A stretch of DNA of 64,000 nt from CAYOUV01 sp963790075 (GTDB lineage: Bacteria > Chloroflexota > Anaerolineae > Anaerolineales > Villigracilaceae), in contig CAWBNG010000008.1 of NCBI GenBank assembly GCA_963790075.1, positions 124,001 to 188,000 on the forward strand. Reading direction: 5' to 3'. Of this stretch, positions 54,495 through 62,405 are shown in pieces. Numbering within the stretch: the first letter of the stretch is position 1; every line of letters begins with the position of its first letter. Both the position numbers and the translations under genes were made by a program. The notes under the pieces were generated by a model, which had not been told where the DNA came from, made no database searches, and saw only the letters and a list, made by a program, of their open reading frames with translations.

Positions 54495-54941
54495 CTACAA
54501 ACCAGCTTCGATATCCAGTTGAAAAGCGACCAGCGACTGGTTCAAATCCTGGATGAAGACCGCCAGCGATAGGATCAGCGCGCATAGTGCGCCAATGAAC
54601 AGCAGACCAATCAGCCAAACATCTTCCAGTTGGAAGGCGGCAGTCAGGAATAAGGCAATCACCAGCACGGCTGCCAGCAGTACACTGATCGTGGCGTAAA
54701 TAATGGCCAGCCGCAGCAGTTCTGCCCGGCGGGACAGGATGCCCAACTGCGCCGTGACCCGACCGCGATGGCGGTCGGGGACTTCGGGCAGTTCGCGCAC
54801 CAGGCTGCGGCCGCGATCGATTACGCGTCCCAGCCGGTTGGTCATCGTCAGGATCAGCAAGCCGATGCCGGAGACCAGCACAACCGGTCCGATGGCAACC
54901 TGAAGGATGGGGATAAGCTGGCTAATGGTATCTATTTTCAT
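54495..54941 (-). CDS. DUF2721 family membrane protein
   Basis: A 148-residue protein with three helices (ILQVAIGPVVLVSGIGLLILTMT; AIIYATISVLLAAVLVIALFL; IGLLFIGALCALILSLAVFIQD) separated by a basic loop with the family's NRLGRVIDRGRSLVREL pattern. The function of DUF2721 is unknown. It is a single-gene unit, convergent with the PP2C gene. Confidence 0.82.
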   Translation of the reverse strand: MKIDTISQLIPILQVAIGPVVLVSGIGLLILTMTNRLGRVIDRGRSLVRELPEVPDRHRGRVTAQLGILSRRAELLRLAIIYATISVLLAAVLVIALFLTAAFQLEDVWLIGLLFIGALCALILSLAVFIQDLNQSLVAFQLDIEAGL

Positions 54942-55069
54942 ATTAGTAATTCATCAATCCTGATTATTTAGATTTGACACAGCGCCTATCATACCCCCTA
55001 AATGTGAAAAAAATCACGGAAGAAAGTCACAGAAATGCTGCTCGTTCATCCCAGGCTGGGATTGTCCCC

Positions 55070-55321
55070 TCACTTCAGTTCGATGGCATTCTCGGGGCAC
55101 TGCAGCACGCAGGCGCCGCAGGCGATGCACTTCTCGGGATCGTGAAAGACGACCACCCGCTTTTCGTAATCCGGCGTCCAGCAGCCCACCGGGCAGACGT
55201 TGTAGCACTGCCAGACGCCCTTGCATTTCTCCGGGTAGTAATGGATTTCCAGCGCGCGCAATTCCTTGGCAATCTGTAAATGTTCGGTCAGGGAGGACCA
55301 AAGTGAGGGTTCGCTACTCAT
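55070..55321 (-). CDS. Dicluster ferredoxin, partner of HgcA-like protein (HgcB-position)
   Basis: An 83-residue ferredoxin. The second cluster motif is standard (CIACGACVLQCP). The first is unusual: C-x5-C-x3-C-x3-C in CKGVWQCYNVCPVGC, followed by WTP. It begins four bases after the HgcA-like gene stop with a perfect GGAGGTGA site, so it is translationally coupled in the hgcA-hgcB order. In HgcAB the ferredoxin keeps the corrinoid reduced; the same job is inferred here, although the cysteine pattern is not that of textbook HgcB. Confidence 0.82.
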   Translation of the reverse strand: MSSEPSLWSSLTEHLQIAKELRALEIHYYPEKCKGVWQCYNVCPVGCWTPDYEKRVVVFHDPEKCIACGACVLQCPENAIELK

Positions 55322-55325
55322 AAAA

Positions 55326-56948
55326 TCACCTCCATCCCAGTGCCAGCGGGACCAACCAGTAAACCGCGCCCAGGGCCAGGCCAATGACCGCTTCCCGGCT
55401 CCAGTTGGCCTGCTCGCCGCGCATCAGCGGGGACATGCCCTGCAGCTCGGCGGCGGTGAAGACCGACAGCCCGGTCAGTCCGATCGTCCAGTGGAAAATA
55501 TTCACGACCGGCAGCGGGTTCCAGAGTGCACTGTAAGCGAACAGCCCGGCCAGCGCGATGACGGTCAGCGGGATGCTCTTGTTCAGCCCGTCGTGTCCCG
55601 GCAGCCAGGGGTGGACGACGGCGTAAAAGTATGACAGCCCCAACATACTGAAGGTGATCGGCCAGAATAGTCCCCGCCAGAAGATCAGCACCGGCAGCAG
55701 GATCAGAAGAGCGTAGAAACCCAGCGTGACCGTGACCATTTCCAGCCGGTCCTTGAACGGGAAATGCACCCAGCGCATGGCGTCGCTCTTCTTGCGCCTG
55801 TCAGCCAGGTAGGCCGGGATGTCCACCGCCTTGGCCGGCCCCCAATGTACGCCCCAGCCGCTCTCTTTGCGGACGCGCCAGCCGTCCACGCCGTTGGCGC
55901 ACAACTGGGGCAGGATCAGGGCGTGGTGCCGCACCACCTGGTCCAGATGGGATGACTTGACGGCTGCGATCACTTTTTCGGCGGTGAAATAGCCGCCCCC
56001 GGCCGCGCACCAGACGTTGATGCCGGCCGAGTCGGCCACCAGCACCCAGACGTCCACCCGGCCGTCGATGGCCTGGACCAGCCGGCGCACGGTCAGGTCG
56101 AAATTGCCGGTCACCAGCACAGGCGAATTCTCATCGGGCTGGCCGACCGCGTATAATCCCGGCTTGACCTTGGGATAAGGGGGGATGATGCGGAAGAACA
56201 GCAGCCACAGATCGAGCAGTAATGTGCGGAGCGTGACGTGGTGTTCCAGCCGCCCGATGACCATTGGGGGCAGTTCGCTGGCGGCGACGGCCGGGGCGGG
56301 TGAGATATCGTATAGAACCAGGCTGCCGCCCAGGTGCGAAGCGGCGACGTGCGCCCGGAATCCGCTTTGGTCCAGAAGGGAGTCGAAATCGTGCAAAGCA
56401 TTGGTGGTGGTGCGCGTCAGCAGCCAGGTCAGCAGGACCAGCGGCAGGCGCACCAGGGTGAAGAGCAGCCGCCTGAGCGCACCGGACGGGATGACCTCGT
56501 CGGCGATCAGCAGTCGTCCGTTGGGAGCCAGCAGGCTCGCGCAGGCTTCCAGCACGTAGCGCTGCTCGTCCGGGGTGAGTTCGCTGAAGACCAGCGTCGA
56601 GACGATCAGGTCGAATGAGGCGGGCGGAAAGCGTTCGCCGACCAGGGCTGCGTCCATGTACTTCAGGCTGACGTGCTCGGCCAGCCCTTCAGCCGCGACT
56701 TTCTTCTCGGCCTCGGCCAGCATGGCCGGGGCGGCGTCGATGCCGCTTACCTGTGCGCCCCGGGCGGCCATCATCGCCGTCAGCGTCCCGGTCCCGCAGC
56801 CGATCTCCAGCACGCGCATTCCCTGGCGGACGTAATTGTTTGCGATCGATTGTTTGATGCGTTGGATTTTGCCCAGCGTCAGCAGTTGAATCCCCCGGTC
56901 GTAATCCTTCGGGCTGGTTTCCAGCCATTTCATGAACACAGTAGCCAT
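55326..56948 (-). CDS. SAM-dependent methyltransferase fused to HgcA-like corrinoid membrane protein
   Basis: A 540-residue fusion. Residues 1-225 are a class I methyltransferase (motif I VLEIGCGTGTLTAMM, post-I VSGIDAAPAM, FDLIVSTLVFSEL). Residues about 260-405 match the HgcA corrinoid-binding domain: VKPGLYAVGQPDENSPVLVTGNF, then the cap-helix motif NVWCAAG with the cobalt-facing cysteine (C314), LILPQLCANGVDGWRVRKESGW and VHWGPAKAVDIPAY. Five membrane helices follow (about 407-537), as in HgcA. The usual NVWCAAGK lysine is glycine here. HgcA methylates Hg(II) with a corrinoid; whether this member does is unknown. The start could also be GTG at 56957. Confidence 0.82.
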   Translation of the reverse strand: MATVFMKWLETSPKDYDRGIQLLTLGKIQRIKQSIANNYVRQGMRVLEIGCGTGTLTAMMAARGAQVSGIDAAPAMLAEAEKKVAAEGLAEHVSLKYMDAALVGERFPPASFDLIVSTLVFSELTPDEQRYVLEACASLLAPNGRLLIADEVIPSGALRRLLFTLVRLPLVLLTWLLTRTTTNALHDFDSLLDQSGFRAHVAASHLGGSLVLYDISPAPAVAASELPPMVIGRLEHHVTLRTLLLDLWLLFFRIIPPYPKVKPGLYAVGQPDENSPVLVTGNFDLTVRRLVQAIDGRVDVWVLVADSAGINVWCAAGGGYFTAEKVIAAVKSSHLDQVVRHHALILPQLCANGVDGWRVRKESGWGVHWGPAKAVDIPAYLADRRKKSDAMRWVHFPFKDRLEMVTVTLGFYALLILLPVLIFWRGLFWPITFSMLGLSYFYAVVHPWLPGHDGLNKSIPLTVIALAGLFAYSALWNPLPVVNIFHWTIGLTGLSVFTAAELQGMSPLMRGEQANWSREAVIGLALGAVYWLVPLALGWR

Positions 56949-57135
56949 TCTTCTCACGCTTTCATAGCTATTGTTTATTCGTCTTGCACATCCCTGGTGA
57001 TTGGGTATTGTATCACCTCACCTCGCTGCTTTCGCACCATGTAGTTTATACGAGTGGCTGATTGAGGTTTTGTGTTCAGCCCCAATCAGCCACCAAGACA
57101 TAAAATTCGATGTTCCGCAATTATGTGAAAAACTG

Positions 57136-57885
57136 TTACTTGCAAATTTGGGCTTCTGGGTCGCTCGGGTTAAATGGGTTGTCAGAGCAGATAAAATCGA
57201 AATGAAGGTCAGCCTGGCTTTGATTGCTCATCTGATCGCCCATTGACCCGGCGCAGCCGGTCATGGTCGCGTTCAAATTTAACTGTGCCTGGGCAGTAGT
57301 AGGACTGGTCATTGGTATTTCAATGCTTTGTGCCACAGGCGGACAAGCGCCATTGGAATTAAGCAGGATATATCCGCCAAAATCGGCGGAGGGCATCGGC
57401 TCGAATTCCGAGACTCCCACATTCAAATAAATTGCCAAATCATCCTTCCGTCCGCTTACCGATATAGTCATGTGAGTCGTATTGCCTGAGATTGGGTGAG
57501 GAGAACAGGTGGGGCTATCAGTCAAATCGGCATAGCCAATTCCGGAAATGTTTCCGACCGGGTCAATGGTGAACAGGAAATTCGTTTCCCAATTGGTTTC
57601 ACAAGTATTGACAGGAGAACCGTCTGACATGTATTGTCGGGAGGTCTGACTGAGGATGGTGCCGGCCCAAACCTGCCAGTTTTTCTTGTCGACGGGTTGA
57701 GCAGGTGTGCCCACTTCAATGGCATTGATCTGACCGGTGGGCGTTGGTGTGGCTGTAGCCTTCCCCGGGGCAGTGATGGCGGTACAGGCGAATCCGGCCG
57801 CCAGGAGGAGGCTGGCCGTGGCCAGGATCAGGAATAACCACGGGATCCGGAGGCGCGTGGACTGAATGGATGGGGCTGGTCTCAT
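57136..57885 (-). CDS. Secreted protein of unknown function
   Basis: A 249-residue exported protein. The N-terminal helix (IPWLFLILATASLLLAAGFACTA) ends in a possible lipobox, followed by a threonine/proline linker (GKATATPTPTGQ) and a beta-rich domain with six cysteines (CETNWETNFLF; ADLTDSPTCSPHP; LLNSNGACPPVA; ATMTGCAGSMG; FDFICSDN; EAQICK). I do not recognise the family. AGGAG precedes the ATG. Cysteine pairs suggest disulfides made by the DsbA-like enzymes in the window. Confidence 0.7.
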   Translation of the reverse strand: MRPAPSIQSTRLRIPWLFLILATASLLLAAGFACTAITAPGKATATPTPTGQINAIEVGTPAQPVDKKNWQVWAGTILSQTSRQYMSDGSPVNTCETNWETNFLFTIDPVGNISGIGYADLTDSPTCSPHPISGNTTHMTISVSGRKDDLAIYLNVGVSEFEPMPSADFGGYILLNSNGACPPVAQSIEIPMTSPTTAQAQLNLNATMTGCAGSMGDQMSNQSQADLHFDFICSDNPFNPSDPEAQICK

Positions 57886-57950
57886 TTTATACTCCTAAAG
57901 TTTGGGGCTTACCTGTAAAGAGCGTGCAATAAGGTAGTCATTTTGGAGGG

Positions 57951-58148
57951 TTAATGCAAAATCTCCTGCACCCGCCCGACCTGCCCGCTCTGCAGGCGGA
58001 CTTTGATGCCGTGCGGGTGTGTGGGCGATTTGGTCAGGATGTCCTTGACGATGCCTTTGGTCAGCTTGCCGGTCGCCTGGTCCTGCTTCAGGACGATCAT
58101 GACGACCAGGCCGGGCTTGATTTCCGCGCGAATGTTACCGTTCATCAT
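57951..58148 (-). CDS. YwbE family protein (DUF2196)
   Basis: A 65-residue protein matching YwbE: NIRAEIKPGLVVMIVLKQDQATGKLTKGIVKDILTKSPTHPHGIKVRL, a conserved small beta-barrel of unknown function. The start overlaps the pentapeptide gene stop, so it is likely cotranscribed with it. Two adjacent ATGs are possible. Confidence 0.88.
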   Translation of the reverse strand: MMNGNIRAEIKPGLVVMIVLKQDQATGKLTKGIVKDILTKSPTHPHGIKVRLQSGQVGRVQEILH

Positions 58149-58798
58149 ACCTCATCCAAAACTTTGATACCCAACAGGCCCACCGTCTGAACGGCCTGGC
58201 TTGGAGAAATAATGGCGCCATGCATATCCTTTGCGGTGACTTGCAGACCGTCGAGGATCGAGCCGCGCAAGTCGGCTTCCTGCAGGTTGGTATTACGCAG
58301 GTTGGCATTCGTGAGATCGCACTGCTTGAAAATTGTACCTCCCAGGTTTGCATCTTCAAATACGGTGTTGCGCAGGTTGCAGTTTTCGAAGTGCAAGGCC
58401 CTGGTCCGGCTGGAAGCGAAAACCGCCCCTTCAAGGTTGCAGTCCCTGAAAAGAAGATCGTCCAGTTGAGCGGTCAGCAGTTGCGCGCCCAGCAAGCGGC
58501 AGCTGATAAATTCCACGCGCAGGAAACGCGCTTCTTCCAGGAATGTTCCCGACAGGTCGCATGCCTCCAGGCGCACATCCAGCAGGCGCAATTTGGGCAG
58601 CCGCGACCCTGTCAGGGTGGCGCGTCGCAGGCTGCTTTCTTCGAAGAGCACTTTCCCGGCGGACTGGTTTGACAGGTCTGCGCCGGTGATTTCGATCAAG
58701 GCGTATTCCTGGTCAGCCTCCAGGCGCGCGAGGCTCCCGCTGGGCAGGTGTTTGGGCAGCTTCGGGGTTTGGATGGTTTTACCATCAGTGGATTTCAT
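58145..58798 (-). CDS. Pentapeptide-repeat protein
   Basis: A 217-residue protein whose central part (about 35-185) is a series of A(D/N)Lxx-like pentapeptides (ITGADLSNQSAGKVLFEESS, DLSGTFLEEARFLRVEF, NLRNTVFEDANLGGTIF, NANLRNTNLQEADLRGS), forming a right-handed quadrilateral helix. Some relatives bind DNA gyrase as DNA mimics, but most have no known role. It is followed by overlapping ywbE. A TATACT lies about ten bases before the start; the ribosome-binding site is weak. Confidence 0.88.
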   Translation of the reverse strand: MKSTDGKTIQTPKLPKHLPSGSLARLEADQEYALIEITGADLSNQSAGKVLFEESSLRRATLTGSRLPKLRLLDVRLEACDLSGTFLEEARFLRVEFISCRLLGAQLLTAQLDDLLFRDCNLEGAVFASSRTRALHFENCNLRNTVFEDANLGGTIFKQCDLTNANLRNTNLQEADLRGSILDGLQVTAKDMHGAIISPSQAVQTVGLLGIKVLDEV

Positions 58799-58894
58799 AC
58801 TGTCCGCCAGTATAGCACGCCCCGTGCCTCAAATGATACACCTTGGGCCGAGGACTCTGAGCCATTCACATGAGAGAATCTCGCCTGCACTGCG

Positions 58895-58920
58895 CCGCAC
58901 TGCAACGAACATAGTGCGGT
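58895..58920. repeat. Hairpin in the gap between pentapeptide and aminotransferase genes
   Basis: CCGCACT and AGTGCGG arms, 11-base loop, without a T-run. The 186-base gap holds no other clear signal. Confidence 0.3.
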
Positions 58921-58984
58921 GCAAGTGTCGACCTGCGGCCAGATACTTCGTCGCCGCTGCGGGCGCCTCAGTATGACAGGCAGC

Positions 58985-60391
58985 TTAGCGCAGCAACCCC
59001 CTGGCAAACGCCAAAAAGGCCTGCACGTCGTTGAAATTGGTGACCGGGCCGACAGAGATGCGCACCGCGCCGGAGGCCTTGCCGTCGATGCACTGGCGGA
59101 AGTCGTCCAGCGACAGGCGGCTTTCGTGCTCGGGCTGTGTGAAACAGGCAGCCAGTTCCATGCTGGAGATGCCCAGCGCGATCTCACCCGCACCGGGATT
59201 GCAGAAACAGCCCGTGCGCAGCGAAATGTTGACCTTGTTGGCCTCGGCTTCGATCGAACGGTGGTCGATCGGCTGGCCGTCCTGGTCGAAGAAATTGGCC
59301 GTCACCGCGCCGCCACGGGCTTCGTTATTGGTCGGACCGTAAATGCGCACCAGCGGCTCGCCTGTGGAATGCTTCATCTGCGTCAGGTTATCGAGCAGCC
59401 AGCCGGTCAGGCAGTGCACGCGCTCGTGGATCAGGTCGTAGCCGATCGACTCGATCTGTTTCAGCCCGATCTCGACTGCCGGGATATTGAGGTAATCCAG
59501 CGTGCCGTCCTCGAAGGCGGCCGCGCCGTCGGCCAGGTAATACTTGTCGCCCTGCACGGAGGCCACGGTGATGGTTCCGCCCGCGAACCAGGGGCGGTGC
59601 AGTTTCTCGAGCGCCTCTTTGCGGGCAATCAGCGCGCCAATCCCGGTCGGGTAGCCGAAGATCTTGTAGAACGAGACCGGCACAAAGTCCGGTTTGACCG
59701 CGCTCAGGTCGAGCGGGTTGGTCGGGACGAAAGCGGCCGCATCCAGCAGCACGTCCCAGCCCTGGGCGTGGGCGCGCGCGATCCACTCCAAGGGGTGCAG
59801 CACCGAGGAGAAATTGGACTGGGCCGGATAGGCGAACAGGTTGTTCGCGCCCGGGATGGCCCCCGCCAGTTGTTCGTCCAGCTGCGACTCGTCCACACGC
59901 ATGTCGGGCAGCGCGACCGGCAGGTAGGTCACCTGGGCGCCGCGCGCGTGGGCGAACTCGCGGATGCCGTTGACCGAGTTGTGATTGTCGAAGGTCAGCA
60001 GGTAGCGACCGCCGGGAAAGGGATAAGACTCGCCCACCAGCTTGAGCGCGCCGCTGGCGTTGGGCGTGAAGATGCACAGGTACTCTTCGGGGTCAGCGCG
60101 GAAGAATTTGAGCACGTACGCGCGGGCGTGCTCGACCAGTTCGGTGGCGGCCAGCGAGGTGGGATTGGACGAGTGCGGGTTGCCGAAGACGTGTTCGGCC
60201 AGCAGTTTGTGGTGCTCCCGGATTTGCGAATCGGCATACAAGCCGCCGCCGGTGTAATCCAGGTAGATGTGCTCATCTGCATCCAGCCGGCCATATTCGC
60301 TGGCGCGCAGGCGGTCGATCGATTCGGTGCTCGGGTAAGTCGGGTAGGCTTTGATAAAAGCGACAAAGTCGGGGTTGGGTTTGGTCGGCAT
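58985..60391 (-). CDS. Class V aminotransferase (cysteine desulfurase/Moco sulfurase-like)
   Basis: A 468-residue PLP enzyme. IYLDYTGGGLYADS at the N-terminus, the PLP-binding aspartate/lysine region (DVLLDAAAFVPTNPLDLS; SFYKIFGYPTGIGALIA, with the Schiff-base lysine in YKIFG) and the C-terminal RTGCFCNPGAGEIA, which has the reactive cysteine of molybdenum-cofactor sulfurases. It may extract sulfur from cysteine to sulfurate Moco or another acceptor; the role of MsrP and AOR nearby is not a direct link because they are not of the sulfurated xanthine-oxidase class. AGGAGG precedes the ATG. Confidence 0.85.
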   Translation of the reverse strand: MPTKPNPDFVAFIKAYPTYPSTESIDRLRASEYGRLDADEHIYLDYTGGGLYADSQIREHHKLLAEHVFGNPHSSNPTSLAATELVEHARAYVLKFFRADPEEYLCIFTPNASGALKLVGESYPFPGGRYLLTFDNHNSVNGIREFAHARGAQVTYLPVALPDMRVDESQLDEQLAGAIPGANNLFAYPAQSNFSSVLHPLEWIARAHAQGWDVLLDAAAFVPTNPLDLSAVKPDFVPVSFYKIFGYPTGIGALIARKEALEKLHRPWFAGGTITVASVQGDKYYLADGAAAFEDGTLDYLNIPAVEIGLKQIESIGYDLIHERVHCLTGWLLDNLTQMKHSTGEPLVRIYGPTNNEARGGAVTANFFDQDGQPIDHRSIEAEANKVNISLRTGCFCNPGAGEIALGISSMELAACFTQPEHESRLSLDDFRQCIDGKASGAVRISVGPVTNFNDVQAFLAFARGLLR

Positions 60392-60498
60392 ACTGGCCTC
60401 CTGAATTCAATTTAACCACAAAATCTAAACTGAAGAGCAATTATCATGAAGGCAGCAATCCTATCCGGTCGTGAAAGCCCGGGAAATAAGTATGAAAA

Positions 60499-60530
60499 AC
60501 GAGCGACAGAGTCAAAATCTGCCACTCGTT
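60499..60530 (-). terminator. Terminator of the ABC exporter operon
   Basis: AACGAG...CTCGTT arms with an inner CAGA/TCTG pairing and a 7-base loop, followed on the minus strand by TTTTTCATA, 25 bases after the exporter stop. Confidence 0.7.
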
Positions 60531-60554
60531 TTCTATGTTAAGCTTTTCGTTTTT

Positions 60555-62405
60555 TTATCCGCTTACCGGAATACGTTCGAACTGGCTGTTGTGCAGTTCG
60601 GCATAGAAGCCGCCGCGGGCCAGCAGTTCCTCGTGGGTGCCCTGTTCGACGATATCGCCTTCGTTCATGACCAGGATCAGATCCGCGTTGCGGATGGTGG
60701 ACAGGCGGTGGGCGATGACGAAGCTGGTGCGGCCGATCATCAGGCTATCCATGGCCCGCTGGATCAGGATTTCGGTGCGGGTATCGACCGAACTGGTCGC
60801 TTCGTCCAGGATCAGGATGCTGGGGTCGGCCAGAACAGCCCGGGCGATGGTCAGCAGCTGTTTCTGTCCCTGCGAAATGTTGGAGGTTTCTTCGTTGAGC
60901 ACCATATCATAGCCATCCGGCAGGGTATGGATGAAGTGGTCCATGTGCGCCGCTTTGGCCGCAGCGTGGACTTCTTCGTCGGTCGCATCCTGGCGTCCAT
61001 AGCGGATATTTTCCATGATGGTGCCGTTGTAGAGCCAGGTGTCCTGCAGGACCATGCCGAACATTTGGCGCAGATCGTGGCGGGTGTAGTCGCGGATATC
61101 ATGACCTTCCACCAGGATCGAGCCGGCGTTGATGTCGTAGTAGCGCATCAGCAGTTTGACAATGGTCGTCTTGCCTGCACCGGTCGGGCCCACAATCGCG
61201 ATCTTTTGACCGGGTTTGGCGATGGCAGAGAAGTTCTTGATCACAGGCTTTTCCGGGTCATATCCGAAGCGCACGTTCTTGAACTCAACGTTCCCTTCCA
61301 CCTTTTCCAGTTTTAATGGATTGGTGGTCTCGACGACTTCTTCTGATTCATCCAGGAATTCGAACACGCGCTCAGCCGCCGCGGCGGTCTGCTGCAAAAT
61401 GTTGGAGATATTCGCCAATTGAGTGATAGGCTGCGTAAAGGAGCGGACGTACTGGATGAAAGCCTGGATATCGCCGACGGTGATAGCTTGCCGGATCGCC
61501 AGGTAGCCGCCAAGGATGGCCACAGCCACGTATCCCAGGTTGCCGATGAACGTCATGATCGGCATCATCAACCCGGATAGGAATTGGGATTTCCAGGCGA
61601 CATCGTAGAGAACGTTGTTGAATTTGTCGAACTTCTGGATGCTTTTCTCTTCGCCATTGAAAGCCTTCATCACGATGTGGCCGCCGTACATTTCTTCCAC
61701 ATGGCCGTTGATGTGACCCAGGTAGTCCTGCTGTTCTTTGAAGTACTTCTGCGATTGGCGGATGATCAGACTGACAACCAGCATCGATAGCGGGATGATA
61801 ACCAACGCTACCAGGGTCATCAACCAGCTGATGGAAAGCATCATCACCAGCACGCCGATCACCGTCACCAGCGAAGTAATAATCTGGGTCAGGCTCTGGC
61901 TGAGGGTCTGGTTGACCGTATCCACATCGTTGGTGATGCGCGAGAGTACTTCGCCGTAGGTGGTGGTATCGAAATACTTGAGCGGCATGCGGTTGATCTT
62001 CTCGGAGATGTCGCGCCGGAAACGGTAGGTGATGTTGGTCGCGACATCGGCCATGATCCAGCCCTGAATGTATGCAAACAAGGCAGAGAGCAGGTACAAA
62101 CCGAGCGTAATCAGTATGATCCGTCCGATGGAAGTAAAGTCGATCGTACCGGTCCCTTTCAGTTGGGCCAGCACGCCTTCGAATAGCGTGGTCGTGGCCT
62201 GCCCCAGTATTTTTGGACCGGCAATATTGGCTGCAGTGGAGCCAATTGCGAATACCATGACAATCAAAACTGCGACTTTGTACTTGCCCAAATAGCCAAT
62301 CAGTTTGAGCATGGTCCCCTTGAAATCACTGGCTTTGTCGTCTTTCAGCGAGCCCATCGGGCCGCCACGCCCCATCGGGCCGCCACCTCCAGGTCGGTGC
62401 ATCAT
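60555..62405 (-). CDS. ABC exporter subunit with canonical ATP site
   Basis: A 616-residue half-transporter: glycine/proline-rich N-terminus (MMHRPGGGGPMGRGGPMG), six membrane helices to about residue 330, and an ATPase domain with Walker A GPTGAGKTTIVKLL, signature NISQGQKQLLTIARAV, Walker B ILILDEATSSVD and H-loop IAHRLSTIRNADL. The Walker B glutamate is present. With the second subunit it forms a heterodimeric exporter of the BmrCD/TM287-288 type, exporting drugs, lipids or peptides. It overlaps the other subunit in an ATGA junction. Confidence 0.92.
   Translation of the reverse strand: MMHRPGGGGPMGRGGPMGSLKDDKASDFKGTMLKLIGYLGKYKVAVLIVMVFAIGSTAANIAGPKILGQATTTLFEGVLAQLKGTGTIDFTSIGRIILITLGLYLLSALFAYIQGWIMADVATNITYRFRRDISEKINRMPLKYFDTTTYGEVLSRITNDVDTVNQTLSQSLTQIITSLVTVIGVLVMMLSISWLMTLVALVIIPLSMLVVSLIIRQSQKYFKEQQDYLGHINGHVEEMYGGHIVMKAFNGEEKSIQKFDKFNNVLYDVAWKSQFLSGLMMPIMTFIGNLGYVAVAILGGYLAIRQAITVGDIQAFIQYVRSFTQPITQLANISNILQQTAAAAERVFEFLDESEEVVETTNPLKLEKVEGNVEFKNVRFGYDPEKPVIKNFSAIAKPGQKIAIVGPTGAGKTTIVKLLMRYYDINAGSILVEGHDIRDYTRHDLRQMFGMVLQDTWLYNGTIMENIRYGRQDATDEEVHAAAKAAHMDHFIHTLPDGYDMVLNEETSNISQGQKQLLTIARAVLADPSILILDEATSSVDTRTEILIQRAMDSLMIGRTSFVIAHRLSTIRNADLILVMNEGDIVEQGTHEELLARGGFYAELHNSQFERIPVSG

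Noticed and set aside
58919..60415. A 498-codon open frame on the plus strand
   Set aside because: It is antisense to the class V aminotransferase; its residues show no recognisable motif, only the shadow expected in GC-rich coding sequence.
60471..61316. A 281-codon plus-strand open frame
   Set aside because: Antisense to the ABC exporter ATPase domain; no independent support.
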